Shown here piece after piece: positions 1 through 9,939 of a DNA stretch of 35,086 bases. The stretch spans positions 1-35,086 of the forward strand of contig NZ_JAHACR010000014.1 of the NCBI RefSeq assembly GCF_018375725.1. Direction: 5' to 3'. The notes beneath the pieces are model-generated. The model was not told the DNA's origin and did no database searches. It saw nothing but the letters and a program-made list of their open reading frames with translations. The translations under genes were made by a program, and so were the position numbers. The DNA is from Burkholderia sp. Its GTDB lineage: Bacteria; Pseudomonadota; Gammaproteobacteria; Burkholderiales; Burkholderiaceae. How positions within the stretch are numbered: position 1 is the first letter of the stretch; every line of letters begins with the position of its first letter.

Positions 1-3000
1 GCACGGCATCGCCGGGCGCGAAGTCCGCCACATCTGCGCCGATCCGGACCACGCGGCCGGACAGCTCCATGCCAATGGTGGCGCCCGCGAAACCGGTCTC
101 GACCGCCTCGTCGGACAACAGGCCCATCGCATACATCACGTCGCGGAAGTTAAGACCCGTCGCGACCGGCTCGATCTCGATCTCGCCAGGCGCCAGCACC
201 CGTTCCGGCAGCGCGAACCATTCGAGGTTCCGCAGCGAACCCGGCGCATCGAAACCCAGCACCGCAGGCTGTACAGCACGCGTGGCTGTGCACGCGTCGG
301 CCCGTGCAGCCGTCAGCATGCGCGGCACCCGCCGCCCGTCACGCGTCAGTACGACCTCTTCCTCGGCGGCGTTCCCGGTCAACTCGCGCATGAGTGCCGC
401 GACGGCATCGGTGCGTCCGGGATCCACGTCGATCAACCGGCATGCAAGTTCCGGATGCTCGTTCGCCAGGACACGGCCCAGCCCCCACACAGTCGCCTGC
501 TCGGGATGGGCGGAAGCGGCCCCGGCGAACGGCGCCGCACCGCGCGTAACGACAGTCAGCCGCGCTGCCGCGCCCGACCGGGCATCGAGCGCACGCACCA
601 GTTCGGCAAGCGCGACGACGCCCTTCTGCTGCGCGCGCATCAGATCCTCGCCCGCCGCATCTTCGCCAAGCACCGTTCCAGGCGCGCAAAACACGACGTG
701 ACAGGGTTGCGCAGCGGGCAATGCAGCGAGGCATTCGAGCGCGTGCGCCGTCCCGACCGCCTCGGCCGAGCAACCTGCGCCCATCAATGCCTCCGCGAGC
801 GCCGGGCCGAATGCATCGGACGCATCCGGTTCGTGCAGCACGATCCATCGCTCGACGCCCGCGAGCGAGCCGCGGTTGTCCGTTTCGCGCAGGGACGCAC
901 CGATCGAAGCCGGCATGACCGGGTTACGCGCGACGATGATCGTCGGCGCAGCTTCGAGATCAAGCCCTTGTTCAGCGTGGCGCGCGATATCGACGAACCC
1001 CGCGCGAGCCAGCATCGCCTCGATATCGGCAGGTGCAAGCGACGCCGCCGGCGCCGCGCTGCCAACCGCATCCGCCGCCGCCTGAATACCGAAAACGATG
1101 TCGGTCAACCGGCTGCGACTCCCCTCGGCAAGTACCAGCACACCACCCGGGGCGAGCCATGCGCGGATCGCGCCCAGTGCATCGAGCGGGTCGTGACGGC
1201 CGCTCAGCGCGCGGTCGGCGAGCACGACGTCGTACGGCCCGGCCTCGTCGCCAGACAACGCGAGACGCTCGCCCGGCTGCAGCGCGACCGTGCGCCGTGC
1301 AGGATCCGAGTCGGCGTCGAAACCGGCCAGCAATTCGGGCGTCGCGGCGATCATGTAGTCGCAACGCGACGGCGACAGATTGACGCCCAGCGTTTGCAAT
1401 ACATCGCTGCCCGATGCGTCGAGCTCAAGCACGCGCAGCCGGCGTGGCGAACGCCACGCTTCGACGGCCTGTTCGACGCACGCGTTCAGCAACGCATGCG
1501 CGTGGCTCCAGGTCGGCGACGCCGCGAAAAAATGCTCGACAAGGCTGTGCCCCGTCGGCGACAGGACATCAGCGGCCGCCTGGTCGCCGCGCAGCACGTC
1601 AGGCAGCGCCGCGCCGCACTGCGCGAGCAGCGTCAGTTCGGCGATATGGCCCGGCGACTCGGCAAGCAGGCCGCGCCAGAGTTCGTCGAGGGACGGCAAC
1701 GCCGCGCAGGCCGCATCGTCGCGGACGAGCAAACCGCCATCGCGATGCGCCAGACCGTCCTCGACCAGCATGTCGGCGAGCCGCCCGGCGAACGCGACGT
1801 GCTCCTGCGACGGCAGCCAGCGTCCGTCGAAGACGCCAAGCGCATCGAACGCGCGCAACGCAAACAGGCTCGCCAGCACATCGAGCAGCGGCAGCATTTC
1901 GGTCAGATGCCGCGCGCGGCGCGCGCTGTCCTCGCCGGTTCCGAGACGGGCCACCGCCTGTTCCAGCAGCTCGGCCGGCGCCGACAGGTCGCGCGCGTCG
2001 AAGTCGTCCGGCAGCGGCATCTCCTCGAGCCGATAGACAAACCGTGCCGGCGGCGCCTGGCGGCGACCGACAAGATCGACGCGCCTGAACCGGCAACCGC
2101 CCAACCGGGCGACCACCGCACCTTGCGCGTCCAGGAACTCGAATGTCGCGACGACAGAGTGCGGGCTGCGCCGGTCGATCCGCGCAAGCACGCGTGCGAC
2201 GGTGTCGCCGCGCAGATAATCGACCCGACCGATCTGAACCGGCACGTAAGCCGGATGCTGGCCCGCAGGCGCATGCGCGGCGAGCAGCGCGAACAACGGA
2301 TGGAACCCGCTGTCCATCAGGGCCGGATGCAGCACATAGGCAGCCAGCGCGCGCGCGTCGCCGCATGCGACAGGCGCTTCCAGATCCGCCAGCGCCTCGT
2401 CGCCCGATACGCGCACCGCGCGCACCCAGCGGAAAGCCGGGCCGTAACTCAGGCCGATCGCGACCGTGCTGTCGTAAAGCATGTCGCCGGGCATCGCCGG
2501 CAACGCAAGCATCTGGTCGAGTGCCGCGCGCGGCATGACGCTGTGCGCGTCAAGCGTATTGCCGCTCGCGAGCATCCGCCCCGTCACGTTGAGCATCCAC
2601 GGACTGTCCGTCATCCGGTCGCGCGTCTCGATCACGAAGGTCGCCGTGCGCGGGTCGATCATCAGCCGGAACAGCTTTGCCTGCTGCGCCTGGAACACGA
2701 CCGGCGAGCGGATCTCGACGTTTTCGAGCGCCGCATCCGGCGTGTCGAAGAACACCCGCGCGGCGGCCAGCGCCATCTCGACGTAACCCGCGCCGGGGAA
2801 GGCAACACCGCCGTCCACCACGTGATCCGCGAGCATCGGCAGCTTGACCGGATCGAGCTGGTTCTCCCACGCAAATGCGTGTTCGTGCAGACGATAGCCG
2901 AGCAGCGGATGCTGACGATGGCGATTGACGAGGCCGTATCCCTCGACGGTCGGCACGAGCCAGTAGCGATCGCGTTGCCACGGATAAGTCGGCAGTGCGG

Positions 3001-5608
3001 CGCGCGACGCGCCCGGCGCGAAACGGTCGGGATCGACGGCCACACCGTGCGCGACCGCCGCCAGAATCGAATGGTGCAGCAGCGCCGCACTGTCATGCTG
3101 ACGCTTGAGCGTCGGCAGCGAAACGCCGACCGCCTTCGCGGCGGCCAGCGTCTGCTTCACGTAGGTGCGGAGAATCGGATGCGGAGAGACTTCGACGAAA
3201 AGCCGCACGCCTTCCGCAATCAGATGCTCGATGCCCGCGCCGAACAGCACCGGCTCGCGGATATTGCGCCACCAGTACGACGCATCCAGCGCGCTGCCAG
3301 ACAGCGCGCCGCCCGTCACGGTCGACACGAAGCCGCCGTTGCCCGGCTGAGGCCGGATATCGGCCAGCTCGGCAAGCACGGTGGGCTCGATGCGATCCAT
3401 ATGGCTGCTGTGGAACGCATAGTCGAGATCCAGCATCTGGAAGAACACCGCGCTGCCGCGCAGCGACGCCTCGATCGCCTGCAAACCCTGCAGCGAACCC
3501 GCAAGCGTCACGGAATCCGGACTGTTGACGCCCGCGACTTCCACGATCCGCGCGAGGCCGTGAGTCTCGATCAGTTCGCGCGCCGCCGTCTCCGCGAGAC
3601 CTACCGCCGCCATTCGTCCGCTGCCGCGCGTCATCGCCTGCGCCCTGCTGCGAATCTTGATCACACGGACCGCATCGGCAAGCGACAGCGCCCCCGTCAC
3701 CCATGCGGCTGCGATCTCGCCGACGCTGTGACCGATCGCAGCGTCGTAGCGCACGCCACGCGCATCGATCACACGCGTCATGCCTACCTGGATGGCAAAC
3801 AGCAGCGGCTGCGCGTTTTCCGTCGCGGTGAGCCACTCCGCACTCGCCCCCTCGCGCATCACGTCGACCAGCGACGGGCTGCCGTCCGCGCACCACAGCG
3901 CGTCGACCTCGTCGAGCGCTGCACGGAACACCGGTTCCTGCGCATACAGCTGCTTGCCCATGCCGGCCCACTGGCAGCCATTACCGGAGAATACGAGTGC
4001 GGTGCGCGCCGCATCGGCTGGCGCATCGCCCATCACGACACAGGCCGGCAGCGCATCCGGCGACGGTTCGGCCAATGCTGCGAGCGCCGCGCGCCCTTCG
4101 GCGACGTCGGCCGGCGCAACGATGGCGCGATGCTCGAACCATTGGCGACGGCGCGTGGCTGCGGCGGCAAGCGCCTGCCAGTCGCTGCCACTGTCGAGCA
4201 TCGCAAGATAGCGGCCAGCGAGCGCGCCGAGTGCCTTCGCACTGCGCGCCGTCAGCACGAGCGGCGACGGCGACGCTGGCAAGGCCGACGAAGATGCTTG
4301 CGCGACGGCTTCCGCCGACGGCGCCTCCATCAGCACGACGTGCGCGTTGGTGCCGCCGAAGCCGAACGAGTTGACGCCGACCGTCAGCGGCGCATCGCCC
4401 GCTTCGAGCGGCATGTAGCGATCGACGACACGCAGGCGCCCGCCGTCGAAGTCGATGTTCGGATTCGGCGTGACAAAATGCAGCGAGCGCGGCACTGCGC
4501 GATGCTTCAGGCACAGCACGGCCTTCAGCAGGCCGGCCATGCCGGATGCCGTTTCGAGGTGGCCGATGTTGGTTTTCACCGAACCGATGAGGAGCGGCCG
4601 GTCTGCCGGACGCCCTGCCGACGCGACGTCGATCAATGCGCGGGCCTCGATCGGATCGCCGACCGCCGTGCCCGTGCCGTGCGCTTCGACGTATGCGAGC
4701 GATCGCGGGTCGATGCCCGCGCGCGCGTAGACGCTGCGCAACAACGCTGCCTGCGCGGCCGCGCCCGGCACGCTGATCCCGCCTTGCGAATGACCGACGG
4801 CGTTCACGCCGGAGCCGGCGATCACTGCGTGGATCGTATCGCCATCGGCGATCGCGCGGTCGAGCGGCTTGAGCAGCACGAACGCACCGCCTTCCGAACG
4901 CACGTAGCCGTCACCCGTTGCGTCGAACGCGCGGCAGCGGCCACGCGGCGACAGCATCGACGCCTTCGAGAAACTGACGAAGCCGAACGGATGCAACAGC
5001 AAATTAACGCCGCCGGCGAGCGCCATGTCGGTCTCGCCGGACTGAAGCGCCTGGATCGCCTGATGCAGCGCGACGAGCGACGACGAGCACGCGGTGTCGA
5101 CCGTCATGCTCGGGCCATGCAGATCGAACAGATAGGACACGCGGTTCGACGCGATGCTGAGGGTGTTGCCCGTGGCGGAATATGGATCGATCAGATTGAG
5201 ATCGTCCATGTTGCGGTTGCCGTAATCCATGCTCGCGGCGCCGACAAAGACGCCGCAATTGCCGCCGCGCATGTCGGCGGGACGGATGCCGGCATCCTCG
5301 AAAGCTTCCCAGGCGAGCTCGAGCAGCAGGCGCTGCTGTGGATCCATCTGGGTGGCTTCGCGCGGAGAAATGCCGAAGAAGGCGGCGTCGAAGCCCGCGA
5401 CGTCGTCGAGCGCACCCGCCGCGAATGTGTAGCTCTTGCCCGGCTCGCGTTTGGATGGGTGCTGGTAGAAGTCGGTGCCGAAGCGGTCGGGGGGGATTTT
5501 GGTGACGGCGTCCTTCTCGCTTTTGAGCAGATGCCAGAATTCGTCAAGCCCCTGCACACCCCCGGGAAATCGGCACGACATGCCGACGATTGCGATCTTG
5601 CTATTCAT
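1..5608 (-). CDS. wcbR: Iterative type I polyketide synthase of the capsule locus (WcbR-like), 3' end outside window
   Basis: The frame is open from the ATG at 5608 to the left edge (1869 codons), so the C-terminus is missing. Domains in order: ketosynthase (about 1-430; active Cys174 in DTACSSS, His310 in EAHGTG, then the GHLETA histidine); acyltransferase (about 530-850; Ser628 in GHSVGE); dehydratase (about 890-1190; His929 in HVVDGGVAFP, Asp1099 in MDSGFH); a methyltransferase-like region (around Glu1395); a structural ketoreductase half (about 1560-1750); and the start of an enoylreductase (GLNFRD, Asn1820). Ketoreductase and carrier domains presumably follow outside. The order is that of highly reducing iterative synthases that make saturated, possibly branched acyl chains. 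The methyltransferase motif reads LELDASGSD instead of a glycine-rich LEIGAGTG, so that domain may be inactive. The start overlaps the upstream wcbQ stop by 4 nt (ATGA), implying translational coupling. That the product is a lipid part of the capsule is inference. Confidence 0.93.
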   Translation of the reverse strand, partial: MNSKIAIVGMSCRFPGGVQGLDEFWHLLKSEKDAVTKIPPDRFGTDFYQHPSKREPGKSYTFAAGALDDVAGFDAAFFGISPREATQMDPQQRLLLELAWEAFEDAGIRPADMRGGNCGVFVGAASMDYGNRNMDDLNLIDPYSATGNTLSIASNRVSYLFDLHGPSMTVDTACSSSLVALHQAIQALQSGETDMALAGGVNLLLHPFGFVSFSKASMLSPRGRCRAFDATGDGYVRSEGGAFVLLKPLDRAIADGDTIHAVIAGSGVNAVGHSQGGISVPGAAAQAALLRSVYARAGIDPRSLAYVEAHGTGTAVGDPIEARALIDVASAGRPADRPLLIGSVKTNIGHLETASGMAGLLKAVLCLKHRAVPRSLHFVTPNPNIDFDGGRLRVVDRYMPLEAGDAPLTVGVNSFGFGGTNAHVVLMEAPSAEAVAQASSSALPASPSPLVLTARSAKALGALAGRYLAMLDSGSDWQALAAAATRRRQWFEHRAIVAPADVAEGRAALAALAEPSPDALPACVVMGDAPADAARTALVFSGNGCQWAGMGKQLYAQEPVFRAALDEVDALWCADGSPSLVDVMREGASAEWLTATENAQPLLFAIQVGMTRVIDARGVRYDAAIGHSVGEIAAAWVTGALSLADAVRVIKIRSRAQAMTRGSGRMAAVGLAETAARELIETHGLARIVEVAGVNSPDSVTLAGSLQGLQAIEASLRGSAVFFQMLDLDYAFHSSHMDRIEPTVLAELADIRPQPGNGGFVSTVTGGALSGSALDASYWWRNIREPVLFGAGIEHLIAEGVRLFVEVSPHPILRTYVKQTLAAAKAVGVSLPTLKRQHDSAALLHHSILAAVAHGVAVDPDRFAPGASRAALPTYPWQRDRYWLVPTVEGYGLVNRHRQHPLLGYRLHEHAFAWENQLDPVKLPMLADHVVDGGVAFPGAGYVEMALAAARVFFDTPDAALENVEIRSPVVFQAQQAKLFRLMIDPRTATFVIETRDRMTDSPWMLNVTGRMLASGNTLDAHSVMPRAALDQMLALPAMPGDMLYDSTVAIGLSYGPAFRWVRAVRVSGDEALADLEAPVACGDARALAAYVLHPALMDSGFHPLFALLAAHAPAGQHPAYVPVQIGRVDYLRGDTVARVLARIDRRSPHSVVATFEFLDAQGAVVARLGGCRFRRVDLVGRRQAPPARFVYRLEEMPLPDDFDARDLSAPAELLEQAVARLGTGEDSARRARHLTEMLPLLDVLASLFALRAFDALGVFDGRWLPSQEHVAFAGRLADMLVEDGLAHRDGGLLVRDDAACAALPSLDELWRGLLAESPGHIAELTLLAQCGAALPDVLRGDQAAADVLSPTGHSLVEHFFAASPTWSHAHALLNACVEQAVEAWRSPRRLRVLELDASGSDVLQTLGVNLSPSRCDYMIAATPELLAGFDADSDPARRTVALQPGERLALSGDEAGPYDVVLADRALSGRHDPLDALGAIRAWLAPGGVLVLAEGSRSRLTDIVFGIQAAADAVGSAAPAASLAPADIEAMLARAGFVDIARHAEQGLDLEAAPTIIVARNPVMPASIGASLRETDNRGSLAGVERWIVLHEPDASDAFGPALAEALMGAGCSAEAVGTAHALECLAALPAAQPCHVVFCAPGTVLGEDAAGEDLMRAQQKGVVALAELVRALDARSGAAARLTVVTRGAAPFAGAASAHPEQATVWGLGRVLANEHPELACRLIDVDPGRTDAVAALMRELTGNAAEEEVVLTRDGRRVPRMLTAARADACTATRAVQPAVLGFDAPGSLRNLEWFALPERVLAPGEIEIEPVATGLNFRDVMYAMGLLSDEAVETGFAGATIGMELSGRVVRIGADVADFAPGDAV

Positions 5609-7149
5609 ATCTGTTCTGTTTTTTCCGACGTGACATTCGACGCGCCACGTCGTTTCGCTGTTGCCATGGCCTGGAGCACGGCGGCGCCAAGATGCTCGAT
5701 GGACAAATCGTGCCTCTCGGCGGAACGATCTCCGAAATTTCGCCAAATGAAGTAGTTACTTCGGCTCGGTACGTTGCCGAGCCGCTCGAATATGTGCGGC
5801 AGCGCGGGCACGTGATCGCCGTAAAAGCACAGCACGGTGTCGCGGCGGCAAGCGCGCAGATACGCAATCAGTCGACCAATCATGGCGTCCGCGTTCGCGA
5901 TGTGCCGCAGGTACGCAGTGAGATCGTGGAACGCAGGATCTTCCCCGAGGTTGTGATAGCGACCGGATTCGGCCGCCTCTACAGCCTCCAGATGCAGCGG
6001 ACCGTGATTTTCCATCGTCATCGCGAAGATGAATGCCGGTTTCGAGCGCGACGAATCCAGTTCCTTAACGATACGATCGAAAACGCTTTCGTCCGAGATG
6101 TACGGGCCCGCGCGGCGGGCTTGTGCGAAGGCGCGGATGTCAAGGAAACGATCGAAACCGAGGCGTGGGAAAACGCGGTCGCGGCCGAAGAAATTGGCAT
6201 GATACGGATGAATCGCGATAGTTTCGTATCCGGCGCGGCGAAACCAACCGGCCAGCGATGCGCACGCGCGGCGCACGAAGGCGTAGGGATAGAAGCGTGC
6301 GTAGCCTAGTACGCTCGACGGCACGCCCGAAAGCAGTGCAAATTACGAGCGCATGGTGTTCGCGCCCCAAGCGGGGACGTCGAGTTCGCCGTGCGTGGTC
6401 GACTCGCGCAGCGCAATATCGAAATGCGTGTAGAGAGAAGACTTGATTGCCGCGCTTGATTGACGCGCGTCGAAGAAAGACTCGCTCTGGATAACGATGA
6501 CGTCGGGACGATTCGCGGGCGCGGCGGCATGCGCGAATGGGCAAGCCGACATCGCGCGCTCAAAACTGCGAAAGGTTGCGCGACACATGCCGTTAAGCAG
6601 ATAAGCGACGAATACCGAGAAAAAGCCGTGACGGCGTTGGTCTTCGAGCGGATCAAGCGTGAGATGCAAGCGCGCTGCGAACGTATAGCAGACGATCAGA
6701 CAGACAGCGGCAGCTAGCGTACAGAACTCCGCTACACGCACAGACACCGTCGCATCCAGAAAAAATCCGCCGACGAGCAGAAGCACGCCCGCGACGATTG
6801 CGCCCACCGTCTGCATGCGCAGAAATGGCAAGTAAAGCCGCGGGTGCGCGAATAGCTGGCTGAATAGGCTCAGGTCGGTAAAAACGAACGGCTCGCGTAA
6901 TGAAGCGAATTTTGCATTGCTCACGCCGCTCATTAAGCCGACGAGACCCAGTGCGATGAATGCTGAGAAAAAAGGCCGGCGCGTAAGCGCGCAAATCAGG
7001 CAGGCGAAGAACAACACGCTCACGATATGCAGTGCGAGCGCGCATGGTGCGCGTCGCCAGCCGGCGCGCGGGAGCGCGATTGCATCTGCCGCGAGAGACA
7101 ACGCAGCGGCACACGGAAACGTTAGCAAGACTGAAATCGATGAAGTCAC
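5605..7149 (-). pseudogene. wcbQ: Membrane-anchored sulfatase/phosphotransferase family protein (WcbQ-like), interrupted by an in-frame stop
   Basis: One reading frame from a GTG at 7149 to the stop at 5605 would encode about 514 residues, but codon 269 is TAA (6345-6343). The frame is the same on both sides, so this is a nonsense change and not a frameshift. The N-terminal part has about five membrane segments (residues 1-165) followed by a periplasmic sulfatase-like domain starting with DVIVIQSESFFDA (metal site). The sequence WGANTMRS stands just before the stop, and after it the frame resumes with FALLSGVPSSVLGYARFYP, then MENHGP and FYGDHVP, the usual second half of LtaS/MdoB-like alkaline-phosphatase-superfamily enzymes. 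In relatives the stop position is expected to be Glu (GAA to TAA), which is my inference. The gene lies 1 nt after wcbP and overlaps wcbR by 4 nt. It probably decorates or transfers a group onto the polysaccharide; the substrate is unknown. The downstream 239-codon stretch could only be made separately from a weak GTG at 6324. Confidence 0.85.
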
Positions 7150-7150
7150 A

Positions 7151-7942
7151 CTAACGTTCCTCGCGCGGCAGATACGACATGCGACCGAGGATGGCGTCGG
7201 CGAGCCTCGCCGGCAGTAGCGCGAGCAGGCGCATACCGAAGGCGAGCAGTGCCGGAAAAGCGATTTCTGAGCGGCCTGCCGCGAGCTTGCTCTGTATATG
7301 GCTCGCGGCTTTTTCGGGCGACCACATGAAGGGCTTGTCTCCGGGGAAGACGTCGCTCATCGCAGTTTTGACGAAGCCCGGCAAAACTATCGATACGCGG
7401 ATGTTGTCGCGTGCGAGCACCGGCCGCACAGAATCCCCCCAAGCTTTGAGCGCGGCTTTGCTGGCGCAGTAGGCTGGAGAAATGGCCATACCGCGCAAGG
7501 CTGCGATCGAGCAAATCAGCGCGATGTGGCCACGACGGCGCGCGCGCATTCGCTCGGTCACTGGCAGCGCGGCGTTGAGCGCACCGTAGAAGTTCGTATC
7601 GACGATGCTGGTCGTGCGCCCCTGTCCTTCCCAGTCGTTGGCGTGAGCAAGCGTACTCGCCACGCCTGCGTTGGCGATGAGGAGATCGATGGGATGTTTG
7701 TCGTCAAATTCGTTGAGCCAGTCGCATACGGCAGTGGCATCGCGGACGTCAAGTGAGGCTGTGATGACGACCGCGCCTTTGGCACGACAAGCTTCGGCAC
7801 AATCTTCGAGGCGCTCGGGGTTACGACCGACCAGACCGAGCGTTACGCCTGGTGCGGCGTAAGCGAGCGCAAGGGCACGGCCTATGCCGGCACTGGCACC
7901 TGTGACGGCGAGGTGACGAGGCGCATTGCTGGCTCTATGCAT
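7151..7942 (-). CDS. wcbP: Short-chain dehydrogenase/reductase (WcbP-like)
   Basis: This is a 263-residue classical SDR. The NAD(P)-binding motif TGASAGIG is at residues 14-21, NAG at 91-93, and the catalytic Ser145, Tyr158 and Lys162 (YCASK) are all present. A C-terminal stretch with hydrophobic residues (LLAFGMRLLALLPARLADAI) may associate with membrane. I chose the ATG at 7942, which overlaps the end of wcbO by 8 nt and has GGAGG about 8 nt upstream; a longer open frame to 8014 lies inside wcbO. It sits in the compact leftward wcbO-wcbP-wcbQ-wcbR operon, so it is likely to reduce or oxidise either a sugar intermediate or the PKS-derived acyl product. The sequence does not show which. Confidence 0.88.
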   Translation of the reverse strand: MHRASNAPRHLAVTGASAGIGRALALAYAAPGVTLGLVGRNPERLEDCAEACRAKGAVVITASLDVRDATAVCDWLNEFDDKHPIDLLIANAGVASTLAHANDWEGQGRTTSIVDTNFYGALNAALPVTERMRARRRGHIALICSIAALRGMAISPAYCASKAALKAWGDSVRPVLARDNIRVSIVLPGFVKTAMSDVFPGDKPFMWSPEKAASHIQSKLAAGRSEIAFPALLAFGMRLLALLPARLADAILGRMSYLPREER

Positions 7943-9146
7943 GCCCGACCGCCTCCAGACGACGAACCGCGCCCGCGACCGCCATTTCGATGCCGGTACG
8001 AGTGTAAAAATCACCGTTGATTTGCGTGTGATGGATCACGTAGTCCAGAAAAGCCTTATAGAGGTCCATATCGGGCTTTTCCCCCTGGGTCCAGAAATCC
8101 TCGAGTCGACCTTGCCATGTCAAGCCCTCCATCGAGTAGATCGCCGCTCCCAAGGCGATCACCGGCCGGGCGTGGTGAATCGCCGACAAGCCGACGGTGC
8201 TGTTTACAACGATGACGCCGCGCGAATTGTCCAACAGGGTTGGCAAATGACCGGCATCAATAAACCGCAATCGCCTAGCAATTCCTAATTCATTCGCGAG
8301 TTGCGCGGCAAATTTGCGATAACCGATCAACCCTGTATCCAAAGGGTGATTTTTGATGACCAGCAGGGAACCCGCCGGCGCGTGATGTGCAAAAGAATGC
8401 ATCACAACCGAGATCGCCTCGCGTACACCGGCGAATGGCGAATGCACAACGATCTGCGAATCGGAATTCAACTGCAAGGGAAACAAATAGTAAGGCGATC
8501 TTTGCTCCAGCAATGTGCGCGTCACGCGCTCGGCCTCGCGTTCGTACACTTGGTGCTGTTGCAATAGACGCCAGGCAAGCCCGGCATATTCCTGAAAGCC
8601 ATTACGGGGACGATGGCTACGATAGTGCGGGTATCGTTTCGCGTACAGCGTGTTTGCGAGTCGATATTTGATGTCGTGATACGCGCGCTCGTAGAGGTTG
8701 TAACCGGTAGGATTGCTTGGGGGCACCGCTGGCAGTCCAGGACGCGCATCGAGGTACGCCAGCGGATCGCGCGGCAACAGCGAGCGTCCGTTCACGCCAT
8801 GACGTTCGAGCGTGACCCAGTGCGGCCGTACGTAACCTTCCTCGAAAACGTGAACGCGCGCACCAAGCATTTGCGCAACATCGTGAACCGGACGATGTAT
8901 CTCGCGGCAGTCACCGAAAAGCACGACATCTGTGCAGGCTTCGCGCTCCATCGTGTCGCGATACCACGCCTTCAAATGTGCAATTTCATCGAGATAGTCT
9001 TGCGCGCCTTCATCAGCGCTGTATGCATGGTCACCACCACAAAAATTGATCCTGCGAACAAAGTTCCCCCGAGCGCGCAATACGATCGCAAGTTTACTAA
9101 AAAAAGGGGATGCAGTGCCTTGCAAGGCAAGGAATGAACGGCGCAT
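7935..9146 (-). CDS. wcbO: KpsS-like capsule polysaccharide Kdo-transferase (WcbO-like)
   Basis: The product is 403 residues from the ATG at 9146 (MRRSFLALQG), close to the usual size of KpsS proteins. The open frame extends to 9248, but those extra residues look unlike the family. Family features visible are FCGGDHAYS near the N-terminus, VHVFEEGYVRPHWVTLE, VHSPFAGVRE, VIKNHPLDTG, and a late NSTVGLSAIHHARPVIALG segment typical of the nucleotide-sugar side of the fold. KpsS adds the first beta-Kdo to a lysophosphatidylglycerol acceptor at the inner face of the cytoplasmic membrane, and KpsC (here wcbA at 24899) extends it. It is the first gene of the leftward operon, so its promoter should lie in the gap to the right. 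No strong Shine-Dalgarno was seen; AAAGAA precedes the ATG. Confidence 0.9.
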   Translation of the reverse strand: MRRSFLALQGTASPFFSKLAIVLRARGNFVRRINFCGGDHAYSADEGAQDYLDEIAHLKAWYRDTMEREACTDVVLFGDCREIHRPVHDVAQMLGARVHVFEEGYVRPHWVTLERHGVNGRSLLPRDPLAYLDARPGLPAVPPSNPTGYNLYERAYHDIKYRLANTLYAKRYPHYRSHRPRNGFQEYAGLAWRLLQQHQVYEREAERVTRTLLEQRSPYYLFPLQLNSDSQIVVHSPFAGVREAISVVMHSFAHHAPAGSLLVIKNHPLDTGLIGYRKFAAQLANELGIARRLRFIDAGHLPTLLDNSRGVIVVNSTVGLSAIHHARPVIALGAAIYSMEGLTWQGRLEDFWTQGEKPDMDLYKAFLDYVIHHTQINGDFYTRTGIEMAVAGAVRRLEAVGHA

Positions 9147-9939
9147 ACGTATATTCTTTGATCGCGAGCCAGAGCTTTGCCAGATTTTGTGACTTATTAT
9201 CGAACTCGCTTTCCCTGTCTGTTGCCGAACCTTCTGATTCGGCAGCAACGCTACTTAAGCGCCCCCTCGGACACAAGAAACAAGCCGGATGGGCATCTCA
9301 AAGCCCGACTAACAAACCCCTTTATCTTAGAACGTTGTACGCGCAACACACTCAATCCGCCTAAATTACTTGCCGAATGACCCACCGCGCGGCTTGCCGC
9401 CACTGGCGTCCCATCCAGAAAGCATTTTCGCGTGATGCGCTCACCACGCGTTTCCCGCGCATCGTCCGCCTGACAACCCTACTCGACTACCGAGCGCAGC
9501 CCGTTTTGCCGGTGAAGTCATCCCCAATATACCATCCCCGCATTCCCAAGTAGTCCGCTTAGGCCCATGCGACGCATGGCTTGCCGTTCGGCGTCGATAT
9601 TAACTCCCTGATCAGGAATTATAGACAAGCGCCCGCCTCGCGGAAGCTTATCGCATCGTGTGGCGTATGGGTTAATACATCGAGAAACCACTCTTCTCTT
9701 CTAAAAACAATGAATTATCATCGAATCCGGTGTACACGGCGCACGAAAGAGAAGGAAAGGCGGCGACGATTGAAGGAAAATGCATCTTTCCACGGCCCCC
9801 CCCTCAATCGAACTCCAGCATCATGGCGAAACATACGCAGGAAACGAGCAACAGTCAAACAGCAGTAGCATAAATCGAGAGAGCGCCCACCCTGCACGAT
9901 CTAATCGAGCAAGGGACGCAGCCGATCATCCGGTAAACC
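9147..9939. other. Gene-free divergent intergenic region between wcbO and the IS256 remnant
   Basis: No convincing coding frame is seen. Short open frames here lack family features and recognisable ribosome binding sites. The stretch is less GC-rich than its neighbours and contains AT-rich patches (about 9310-9335 and 9690-9720) and a run of eight C at 9796-9803. Because wcbO reads left and wcbD reads right, promoters for both capsule operons should lie between here and 10851. I could not pick a well-matched -35/-10 pair, and no JUMPstart/ops element (GGCGGTAGC core) was found. Confidence 0.6.

Noticed and set aside
455..5755. A 1766-codon open frame on the plus strand opposite the polyketide synthase
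   Set aside because: The minus-strand frame has KS, AT, DH and ER motifs in register over its whole length. The plus frame is Arg-rich with no family motif, a typical shadow in GC-rich DNA.
5605..6324. Separate 239-residue gene overlapping the PKS start
   Set aside because: It is in the same frame as the upstream 268-codon part and has only a GTG without a ribosome binding site, so it is better read as the second half of one broken gene.
9796..9803. C8 homopolymer as a phase-variation tract
   Set aside because: It is outside any gene and not placed in a recognisable promoter spacer.
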